This document shows, one piece after another, positions 1-5,694 of a stretch of DNA of 6,069 bases. The first letter of the stretch is position 1, and each line of letters starts with the position of its first letter. A program made the position numbers and the translations under genes. Location of the stretch: assembly GCA_947174965.1 (NCBI GenBank), contig CAMWKY010000139.1, positions 1 through 6,069 of the forward strand, read 5' to 3'. This DNA is from an uncultured Ruminococcus sp. Its GTDB lineage: Bacteria; Bacillota; Clostridia; Oscillospirales; Ruminococcaceae. The notes beneath the pieces are model-generated. The model was not told where the DNA came from, did not search any database, and worked only from the letters and a program-made list of their open reading frames with translations.

Positions 1-7
1 AACTTAT

Positions 8-14
8 AGAGGTG
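8..14 (+). promoter_or_regulatory. Ribosome binding site for the four-cysteine protein
   Basis: AGAGGTG lies 6 bases before the ATG at 21. An in-frame GTG at 12 overlaps this site, so GTG12 is very unlikely to be the start and ATG21 is preferred. The same GGTGATT-type leader recurs before the hydrolase gene at 941-952. Confidence 0.8.
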
Positions 15-20
15 ATTACT

Positions 21-515
21 ATGGATTTATTCTCTATTTTCAAAGGCGGAAAATATTTTGATAAACATATTCAGCCAAAATGTGATTATTGTCAGTTCGG
101 CAGACGTGCAAAAGACGGAGAAAAGGTTATCTGTGAAAAAAGGGGTCTTGTGCAGAGAAATGATTCATGCTTTAAGTTTGTGTACTCTCCACTTAAAAGA
201 ATACCTGTAAAACAGCTTAATTTCGTGGGAAGTCTTGCTGACGAGGATATTTATACAGAATCTGCAAGCGATATTGAAGAAAAACAGAAAGAACTGCTCA
301 AAGATACTCCTCCGAAAGATGACAGTAAAAAAACTGTTGAGGAAAAAGCAGAAGAAACAACTGTTGAGCCTGAAAATGCTGTCAAGGAATCTTCTGACAC
401 AGTTGCAGACGAAACAGTCAATGTCGTTGAAACTGTGGAAGAAGCAGTCAGTGCTGATAAAGTTGCAGAAGAAATTGCTGATGCTGAGGAGTCAACAGAA
501 AATACAGCTGAATAA
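21..515 (+). CDS. Hypothetical four-cysteine (zinc-ribbon-like) protein with acidic C-terminal tail
   Basis: I do not recognise a named family. The protein is 164 residues from ATG21, the start set by AGAGGTG at 8-14. Residues 1-72 are compact and basic and hold four cysteines in the order C21-x2-C24-x13-C38-x11-C50, a spacing that suggests a zinc-ribbon or similar structural metal site (inference). The segment after it (about residues 56-72, SPLKRIPVKQLNFVGSL) is lysine-rich and looks like a conserved core end. From about residue 74 to the end the sequence is low-complexity and rich in Glu, Asp, Ala, Val, Thr and Lys, with almost no aromatic residues, so it is probably disordered or an extended helix. 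There is no signal peptide or membrane segment, so it is probably cytoplasmic. It could bind nucleic acid or act as an adaptor. It is the first visible gene of a + strand cluster, and its promoter is outside the window. Confidence 0.75.
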   Translation: MDLFSIFKGGKYFDKHIQPKCDYCQFGRRAKDGEKVICEKRGLVQRNDSCFKFVYSPLKRIPVKQLNFVGSLADEDIYTESASDIEEKQKELLKDTPPKDDSKKTVEEKAEETTVEPENAVKESSDTVADETVNVVETVEEAVSADKVAEEIADAEESTENTAE

Positions 516-531
516 CTAATTTGGCTGTTCG

Positions 532-927
532 GTGATTAATGCTCTAACTGTTTTTACTGAAAAGCAGTCGGAGTTTAAGGAAAAAATCCTGTTAAAAGAA
601 AAAATATTTAATCAGGATAAAAATTCAATAAAAAAAATAATCGTATTTGCCTTGTTAGTTATATTAATTGTTTCAGAATTTGCATTATGTATAGAACACT
701 CAATGCGCCGTGCTGTTGTGAGTTTTGAAGGAGTTTCATTTGACGGAATGTTATTTGCGCCTTGCACTAACTATGTGCTTACAAATGAACTTGATACATC
801 TAAATTAATATGCAAATCTGAGGACGGAGGCTGGAGAATCTATGCTGTTAATGGTTACGAGAAAAATCTTGACTATATCCGTGCGCAGTCTTTTATGAAT
901 GGTCATTGGTATGAGAGAGTAGAATGA
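532..927 (+). CDS. Hypothetical small single-pass membrane protein
   Basis: Product unknown; 131 residues if translation starts at GTG532. Residues 1-35 are charged and lysine-rich, residues 36-54 (IIVFALLVILIVSEFALCI) form one strong hydrophobic segment, and the remaining 77 or so residues look like a small globular domain. The KK pair before the segment predicts the N-terminus inside and the C-terminal domain outside the membrane. Cysteines 78 and 94 in the outer domain could form a disulfide. The start is doubtful. GTG532 is the only ATG/GTG/TTG between the in-frame stop at 517-519 and the membrane segment, and it has no good Shine-Dalgarno sequence. The GGTGATT at 531-537 looks more like a ribosome site for ATG539, but that frame stops after two codons. 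The gene begins 16 bases after the preceding stop, which suggests cotranscription. A damaged N-terminus or a non-standard start cannot be excluded. Confidence 0.6.
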   Translation: MINALTVFTEKQSEFKEKILLKEKIFNQDKNSIKKIIVFALLVILIVSEFALCIEHSMRRAVVSFEGVSFDGMLFAPCTNYVLTNELDTSKLICKSEDGGWRIYAVNGYEKNLDYIRAQSFMNGHWYERVE

Positions 928-940
928 AAACGGCAGATAT

Positions 941-946
941 AAGGTG
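941..946 (+). promoter_or_regulatory. Ribosome binding site for the alpha/beta-hydrolase
   Basis: AAGGTG sits 6 bases before ATG953. The in-frame GTG at 944 lies inside this site, so ATG953 is chosen as the start. Confidence 0.8.
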
Positions 947-952
947 ATTTCT

Positions 953-1828
953 ATGTCAATAAAATACGGAAAGAAAATCAAGGTAGGAAATGGCAGTCTT
1001 AATGTTTACACAGAGGGAAACGGAACACATACAATTGTTATATTATCAGGTGCGGGCGTTACTTCTCCTGTTCTTGAATATAGACCACTTTATCGCAAAC
1101 TTTCGGACACCTACAAAATAGCTGTTGTTGAAAAATCAGGTTACGGAATGAGCGATAGTACGGGTACGGAGCGTTCAGTGCAGAACATGGTGAAAGAAAG
1201 CCGTGAGGCACTGCTTGGAGCAGGCATAAAACCGCCATATATCCTTGCGGCACATTCATACTCTGGTTTTGAGGCTATTTATTGGGCAAATACTTTTACA
1301 GATGAAGTCACTGCTGTTTTAAGTATTGATATGGGAATCCCTGAAACTGCTTTGGAAATGGAAAAAGTTCTTACACCAAAGAAACGTACTGCAATGATTA
1401 ACCGTAATAAAAGGCTTTATGCAAAAATTCAAAAGAAAGGTTTTCTTGCAAAACTGCTTAAAAAATTTACTGTAGATGCTTCTGGCTTGCTTTCCTCTGA
1501 CTATCTTAATAATGACGAAAAGAAACTCTATGAAAAGCTTTTCTATAAAAATCTCACGAATGAAGAAATATTTGAAGAAAATATCATGATGACTGTCAAT
1601 GCAAAATCCGCATCAGATACAGGACATCTGAAAGTCCCTTCATTTTTCTATATCAGTGATATGAAAGTTCCTGTAAAGCACGGTTCATGGCGTGAATCTG
1701 GCATTAATTATGCAAAAAGTATTAATGCTAAATATATACTGACTGATAAAGGTCACTTTATGTACTCAAAAATTCCCGAACAAATGGCGAATGATTTCAA
1801 AGACTTTTTAAAAAATGTTATCAAATAA
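953..1828 (+). CDS. Alpha/beta-hydrolase fold protein
   Basis: The 291-residue product has the layout of a single-domain alpha/beta-hydrolase. An N-terminal strand runs into ILSGAG (residues 30-35), the oxyanion-loop region. VVEKSGYGMSD (58-68) matches the strand-turn motif usually seen as D-x-x-G-x-G-x-S. The nucleophile elbow is A-H-S102-Y-S-G (100-105), with Ser102 as predicted nucleophile. Asp236 (ISDMKVP) is the likely acid, and His268 (DKGHFMY) is the likely base. The order Ser-Asp-His and the length of about 290 fit esterases, lipases and C-C hydrolases. A basic, helical stretch at about residues 145-215 is the probable lid. There is no signal peptide, so it is cytoplasmic. The substrate cannot be read from sequence. 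Asp126 (SIDMG) is an alternative acid residue. It starts 25 bases after the membrane-protein gene and is followed 58 bases later by an acetyltransferase gene, probably in the same transcript. Confidence 0.88.
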   Translation: MSIKYGKKIKVGNGSLNVYTEGNGTHTIVILSGAGVTSPVLEYRPLYRKLSDTYKIAVVEKSGYGMSDSTGTERSVQNMVKESREALLGAGIKPPYILAAHSYSGFEAIYWANTFTDEVTAVLSIDMGIPETALEMEKVLTPKKRTAMINRNKRLYAKIQKKGFLAKLLKKFTVDASGLLSSDYLNNDEKKLYEKLFYKNLTNEEIFEENIMMTVNAKSASDTGHLKVPSFFYISDMKVPVKHGSWRESGINYAKSINAKYILTDKGHFMYSKIPEQMANDFKDFLKNVIK

Positions 1829-1875
1829 CTACATTATTCGCTATGTTGTCAACCGCAAACCCACCAGCTTTAGAC

Positions 1876-1881
1876 AAGGAG
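1876..1881 (+). promoter_or_regulatory. Ribosome binding site for the GNAT acetyltransferase
   Basis: AAGGAG lies 5 bases before ATG1887. The reading frame stays open back to an ATG at 1815, but that codon overlaps the end of the hydrolase gene and has no ribosome site. The 24 extra residues also do not resemble a GNAT N-terminus. Confidence 0.85.
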
Positions 1882-1886
1882 TAATT

Positions 1887-2405
1887 ATGACTGTATTATT
1901 TACAACTGAACGCTTATCAGTGAGAAAGTTTGTTCCTGATGATTACAATGATTTAGCAGATATTTTAACTGATGTTGAAGTAACTTATTTTGAGCCTTAT
2001 GAAACTTTTACAAGAGAAGCTTGTATTCAGGAAGCAATAAATTTCTCAAAAAGCACAGAGTTTTTTGCAGTTGTCTTAAATGATAAAGTTATAGGAAAGA
2101 TATATTTTTCAGACAAGGGCTTTGGCAGTTATGAAATAGGATATACATTTAACAGAGCTTTTCAGGGTAAAGGGTACGCTTATGAAAGTGTTTTCGGAAT
2201 GATGAAATATGCTTTTTCAACTCTTGGTGTACGCCGTATTTTTGCTGAAATAGATTCAAGAAATACAAAATCTTTAAAACTTGTTGAGCGGATTGGAATG
2301 CGAAAAGAGGCAGAACATAAAGAATTGTTTCCACGAAAGGAAAACAATAATATTTATAATGATTGTTATGTTTATGCAATTCTGAAAAAAGAATTTAAAG
2401 GTTAA
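1887..2405 (+). CDS. GNAT-family N-acetyltransferase, RimJ/RimL type
   Basis: The 172-residue product starts with TTERLSVRKFVPDDYNDL (residues 6-23), the typical first strand and helix of RimJ/RimL-like acetyltransferases, which use acetyl-CoA to acetylate protein N-termini, small amines or antibiotics. The middle strand carries VIGKIYF (68-74). The acetyl-CoA pyrophosphate loop is F-Q93-G-K-G96-Y-A, a standard Q/R-x-x-G-x-G/A motif. It is followed by the long helix and by EIDSRNTKSLKLVERIGM (121-138), the conserved N-x-x-S segment and the G-F/M turn of this subfamily. Length is normal for the family and all core motifs are intact. The substrate is unknown. Proteins of this type are often annotated as ribosomal-protein acetyltransferases, which sequence alone does not establish. 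It is the last protein gene before the tRNA-Leu and terminator. Confidence 0.9.
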   Translation: MTVLFTTERLSVRKFVPDDYNDLADILTDVEVTYFEPYETFTREACIQEAINFSKSTEFFAVVLNDKVIGKIYFSDKGFGSYEIGYTFNRAFQGKGYAYESVFGMMKYAFSTLGVRRIFAEIDSRNTKSLKLVERIGMRKEAEHKELFPRKENNNIYNDCYVYAILKKEFKG

Positions 2406-2426
2406 GTCATAACAGAAATTTAATAT

Positions 2427-2508
2427 GCGGGTGTGGTGAAATTGGCAGACACGCAAGATTTAGGTTCTTGTGCCGTAAGGCGTGCAGGTTCAAGTCCTGT
2501 CACCCGCA
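2427..2508 (+). tRNA. tRNA-Leu, anticodon UAG
   Basis: A complete class II tRNA folds from the sequence. The acceptor stem pairs GCGGGTG (2427-2433) with CACCCGC (2501-2507), with discriminator A2508. The D arm is GTG/CAC around AAATTGGCAGA. The anticodon stem pairs CAAGA (2454-2458) with TCTTG (2466-2470), with loop TTTAGGT and anticodon TAG at 2461-2463, reading CUA and probably other CUN codons. The long variable arm GCC-GTAA-GGC is typical of leucine. The T arm is GCAGG-TTCAAGT-CCTGT. The 3' CCA is not encoded: the bases after the acceptor stem are ACT, so CCA must be added after transcription. It begins 21 bases after the acetyltransferase stop, with no clear promoter of its own. Confidence 0.97.
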
Positions 2509-2530
2509 CTTTTATATGAAAATTACAGTA

Positions 2531-2565
2531 AAACTTCCGTTTTTTCCGGAAGTTTATTTTTTTTT
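2531..2565 (+). terminator. Intrinsic terminator after tRNA-Leu
   Basis: A perfect 9-bp stem pairs AAACTTCCG (2531-2539) with CGGAAGTTT (2547-2555) across a 7-base T-rich loop. An A and a run of nine T follow. It begins 22 bases after the tRNA and should end the left-hand transcript and insulate the sporulation genes downstream. Confidence 0.9.
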
Positions 2566-2623
2566 GCATACTTGTACAGCCTGCTGAATATATTTTTACA
2601 AAGTGTTTTTTTAGGAGGTCACT

Positions 2624-4162
2624 ATGGATTTTAAAATTAACAGGGAAACTATTCCCGCTTCGGAGCTTATTTATAGTGGTATTCAGGAACAGGGGATAGA
2701 GCTTGATTATATTCTCCCTGATTATTACCCCGATATTTTCAGACTTGTGAAATGTGAAGTCATTCCGGTTATAACAGACAGTTCAATTAATGGCGACAGG
2801 CTTTCTTATGAACTTCAATGCGATATACGTCTGCTTTATTGCAGTGAGGACGGAAAAAATCTGCAATGTATAACACAAAGACAGAATTTTTCAAAATCTG
2901 CTGAACTTGGCAGAAGTGCAGATTCTCCTGAAATTCAGCTGTCGGCAAAGACAGACCATGTAAACTTCAGGGCAGTGAATAAACGTCGTCTTGATGTGCG
3001 AGGTGCTGTATCAGTGAAAATATCTGTTATGGGCGAAAAATCGCAGGAAGTTATATCAGATGCCTTCGGAATGAACATTCAGCTAAAAAAAATACCTGTA
3101 AAATACGCCTCAAAAAAAGTGACAGCTGAAAAAGTAATCCAGCTTTCAGAGGAGACAGAACTTTCACCGGCACAGCCGTCTGTATCTAATATAATACGTT
3201 CAGAATGTAGTGTAAGTGAGTGTGAAAAGAAGATAATTTCGGGAAAAATACTTGCAAAAGGTGATGTAAATGTAAAGTTGCTGTATTCAAGTGAAAATTC
3301 CATTGAATCTATGGACTTTTCAATGCCATTCAGTCAGATTATTGATGTTGATGAGGTTGATGAGACTTTTGAATGTTCGGTGTCAGCAGATGTAACAAGC
3401 TGTAATATTACGCTTTCAGCCGACAAGGACGGTGAAAACCGTATGCTTAAATTTGAGCCTGAACTGAAAATAAGATGTCGTGCTGTAAAGTCGTCTGAAA
3501 TTATGATTGTTTCAGATGCCTACTCAACAGTATATCCTTGTGACATTGATTTTTCGTCCGTTCAGGCAGAACAGCCCCCGACCGTATACAATGAGAATTT
3601 CAGGCATAATGCAAAGCTTGCGGAGGGTGAATCTGTTCCGAAAAATATATATGCAATGTGGTGCAGTCCGAAAAATATAAACACACGTATCGGAAATGAC
3701 CGAAAATCTGTTATAATATCGGGAATGATTACCTATTCTATGGCTTGCAATGATTCAAGTGGAAATATATCCATGCCAGACCGTGATGAAGCATTTGAAG
3801 AAACAATTGAAATAGGTGACGAACTTTCGGGCAGTTTTTCTGTTGATATAACAAAAATATCTGTTTCATATAATATAACATCAGACGGCATACTTAATGC
3901 AAAATCTGATATATCTGTAAAAATCAGTGTCGGAAGTTCGGCAGAGATAAAGGCACTTACAGGTATAAATATTGATGATTCAGCAAAAAAACAGCGTGAC
4001 GGTGATTATGCAATAAAGCTGTATTTTGGTACAGAGAACGAAAATATATGGGATATTGCAAAACGTTTCAGTACGGAAATTGAAGCTATCACTGAGGAAA
4101 ACGAACTTGCGTCCGATTGCCTTGAAAAAAGCGGAATGATTGTTATTCCAATAAAGGAGTAA
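2624..4162 (+). CDS. sipL: SipL-like spore coat morphogenesis protein (DUF3794 repeats and C-terminal LysM)
   Basis: The 512-residue product has the architecture of SipL, the clostridial functional counterpart of SpoVID. It has no signal peptide. Three beta-rich DUF3794-like units can be placed by eye at about residues 25-150, 165-305 and 315-455; the first contains LPDYYPDI (30-37), a typical opening for this family. The C-terminus from about 461 to 510 is a LysM domain with IWDIAKRF (475-482) and a closing VIPI. Length is close to that of C. difficile SipL, which from the literature is about 520 residues. In C. difficile SipL binds SpoIVA through LysM and anchors coat at the forespore surface in the mother cell; the spoIVA gene immediately downstream strongly supports the same role here. 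A strong AGGAGGT at 2613-2619 precedes ATG2624. Regulation by the mother-cell factor sigma-E is expected, but I could not place a convincing sigma-E promoter. Other DUF3794/LysM proteins exist, so the symbol is assigned by architecture plus context. Confidence 0.85.
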   Translation: MDFKINRETIPASELIYSGIQEQGIELDYILPDYYPDIFRLVKCEVIPVITDSSINGDRLSYELQCDIRLLYCSEDGKNLQCITQRQNFSKSAELGRSADSPEIQLSAKTDHVNFRAVNKRRLDVRGAVSVKISVMGEKSQEVISDAFGMNIQLKKIPVKYASKKVTAEKVIQLSEETELSPAQPSVSNIIRSECSVSECEKKIISGKILAKGDVNVKLLYSSENSIESMDFSMPFSQIIDVDEVDETFECSVSADVTSCNITLSADKDGENRMLKFEPELKIRCRAVKSSEIMIVSDAYSTVYPCDIDFSSVQAEQPPTVYNENFRHNAKLAEGESVPKNIYAMWCSPKNINTRIGNDRKSVIISGMITYSMACNDSSGNISMPDRDEAFEETIEIGDELSGSFSVDITKISVSYNITSDGILNAKSDISVKISVGSSAEIKALTGINIDDSAKKQRDGDYAIKLYFGTENENIWDIAKRFSTEIEAITEENELASDCLEKSGMIVIPIKE

Positions 4163-4174
4163 AGGAGAAATAAT

Positions 4175-5650
4175 ATGGCAAAAGATATTTACAGCAGTAT
4201 TGCAGAACGTACAGGCGGTGACATTTATATCGGAGTTGTAGGACCTGTCAGAACAGGCAAATCCACTTTTATCAAGAGATTTATGGAAACTCTTGTAATT
4301 CCGAATATCAAAAGTGAGTTTATGCGTGAACGTGCAATAGATGAACTTCCGCAGTCGGCGGCTGGAAAAACTATCATGACAACTGAGCCTAAATTCATTC
4401 CTGAAGAAGCTGTTGAGGTGAGTCTTGAGGAAGGTGCAGTATTCAGTGTAAGACTTATTGATTGTGTAGGATATATTGTGCCGTCCTCCATAGGATACAT
4501 AGAGAACGAACAGCCGAGAATGGTTATGACATCATGGTTTGACGAAGAAATACCATTTAATATGGCTGCTGAAATCGGTACGCAGAAAGTTATAACAGAC
4601 CATTCTACAATAGGGCTTGTTGTCACAACAGATGGCACTATATCAGATATTCCACGAAGTGAATATGAAGAATGTGAAGAACGTGTTATAAATGAACTGA
4701 AAGCACTCGGCAAACCGTTTGTTGTGGTACTTAATACAGTTAATCCAACATCAGCAGAAGCAAGAAATCTTGCAAATGTTCTTTCTGATAAGTATGATGC
4801 AAAAGTAATTCCAGTAAACTGTCTCGGACTTGACAAAAATGACATACAAGAAATTATCAAAGAAATTCTGTATAGTTTTCCCGTGCGTGAAATAAATATC
4901 CGTATGGCAAAATGGATAAATACGCTTGATAAAGGTCATTGGCTGAGAAATGATATTCTTAACTGCATACGTGAATCGGCAAAAAATATAAATCTTGTCC
5001 GTGAGGTTGAAAATGCTGTTGAAGTGATAAAACAGTGTCCGCATATTGTAAGTGCAGGTATAACAGCTATAGACTTAGGCAAAGGTTCAGTAACTATAAC
5101 AGCGGAACTTGATAACAGTCTGTTCTATAAGATTATCGGAGAAGCAACAGGAATTGAACTGACAAGCGAAAGTGATTTGATGCCGTTGCTTATGGAAATG
5201 AACGAAATCAAGAAAAAGTACAGTCGTATTGAGTCTGCATTGGAAGAAGTTGAGGCAACAGGCTATGGAATAGTAATGCCCGAACTGGAAGAACTCACAC
5301 TGGAAGAACCGAAAATAATCAAGCAGGGCGGAAAATACGGTGTAAAGCTGAAAGCGTCCGCACCGTCAATTCACCTTATGAAAGCGAATATAAATACGAC
5401 AGTATCGCCGATTGTCGGAACTGAAAAGCAGTCGGAAGAACTTATAATGTATCTGCTTGACGGATTTGATGATAACCCGACGAAAATATGGGAAAGCAAT
5501 ATTTTCGGAAAATCACTGCATGAACTTGTAAACGAGGGATTGCACAGCAAGTTGTATAAGATGCCGATTGATGCACGAATGAAATTGCAGGAAACACTTG
5601 AACGCATAATAAATGACGGTTGCAGTGGGCTTATATGTTTTCTGTTATAA
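4175..5650 (+). CDS. spoIVA: Stage IV sporulation protein A, coat-basement ATPase
   Basis: The 491-residue product is full length compared with the 492 residues of Bacillus subtilis SpoIVA and clearly the same protein. SpoIVA hydrolyses ATP to polymerise irreversibly on the outer forespore membrane, forming the platform on which the coat assembles; it is also needed for cortex formation. The N-terminus IAERTGGDIY (residues 9-18) leads into Walker A G23-PVRT-G28-K29-S30-T31. The switch-like TTEP has T69 and T70, and Walker B LIDCVG has D96. These sit one position before the K30, T70/T71 and D97 numbering of B. subtilis. ATPase fold covers about 1-240, a middle domain follows, and the C-terminal region (about 390-491) holds the conserved SPIVGTEKQSEE and KIWESNIFGKSLHELV segments. 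The start has AAAGGAG at 4161-4167, 7 bases before the ATG. It follows the SipL-like gene by 12 bases and is surely cotranscribed with it. A hairpin terminator follows. Confidence 0.98.
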   Translation: MAKDIYSSIAERTGGDIYIGVVGPVRTGKSTFIKRFMETLVIPNIKSEFMRERAIDELPQSAAGKTIMTTEPKFIPEEAVEVSLEEGAVFSVRLIDCVGYIVPSSIGYIENEQPRMVMTSWFDEEIPFNMAAEIGTQKVITDHSTIGLVVTTDGTISDIPRSEYEECEERVINELKALGKPFVVVLNTVNPTSAEARNLANVLSDKYDAKVIPVNCLGLDKNDIQEIIKEILYSFPVREINIRMAKWINTLDKGHWLRNDILNCIRESAKNINLVREVENAVEVIKQCPHIVSAGITAIDLGKGSVTITAELDNSLFYKIIGEATGIELTSESDLMPLLMEMNEIKKKYSRIESALEEVEATGYGIVMPELEELTLEEPKIIKQGGKYGVKLKASAPSIHLMKANINTTVSPIVGTEKQSEELIMYLLDGFDDNPTKIWESNIFGKSLHELVNEGLHSKLYKMPIDARMKLQETLERIINDGCSGLICFLL

Positions 5651-5653
5651 TCA

Positions 5654-5689
5654 AAAAGCAGGCTTGCCTTTTCGGGTGAACCTGCTTTT
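5654..5689. terminator. Probable bidirectional terminator between convergent genes
   Basis: AAAAGCAGG (5654-5662) pairs perfectly with CCTGCTTTT (5681-5689). An interrupted inner stem extends it (TT/AA and GCC/GGT around a T-rich loop). The A run on one side and T run on the other make it usable in both directions. On the + strand it begins 3 bases after the spoIVA stop, with only four T at the end. On the minus strand it lies 5 bases after the stop of the convergent gene and ends in five T. Confidence 0.75.
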
Positions 5690-5694
5690 ACTGT

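Noticed and set aside
235..519. Second + strand frame of 94 codons within the acidic-tail gene
   Set aside because: Its Lys/Leu/Gln-rich translation is what a GAA/GCA/GTT-repetitive coding tail gives when read out of frame; there is no ribosome site.
1846..1874. Possible promoter before the acetyltransferase (TTGTCA, 17 bases, TTTAGA)
   Set aside because: The -10 box matches only half of the consensus, and transcription would start about on the ribosome binding site.
2355..2360. TATAAT as a promoter for tRNA-Leu
   Set aside because: It lies inside the acetyltransferase gene and no -35 box is found at 16-18 bases; the nearest TTG-type hexamer (TTGTTT, 2325-2330) is 24 bases away.
2427..2508. 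tRNA-Leu as an integration site for a mobile element
   Set aside because: I saw no second copy of the tRNA 3' end (GTCACCCGC) in the window and no integrase or phage-like gene.
2564..2594. Possible sigma-A promoter before the SipL-like gene (TTGCAT and TATATT)
   Set aside because: The spacing is 19 bases and the -35 box overlaps the terminator T run. CATACT at 2567 resembles a sigma-E -10 box but has no matching -35 at the right distance. Not strong enough to annotate.
4225..4860. Minus-strand frame of 211 codons antisense to spoIVA
   Set aside because: It lies wholly inside the highly conserved ATPase region of spoIVA, its translation is Ser/Thr/Ile-rich without recognisable motifs, and it has no convincing ribosome site. 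It is a shadow of a real gene.
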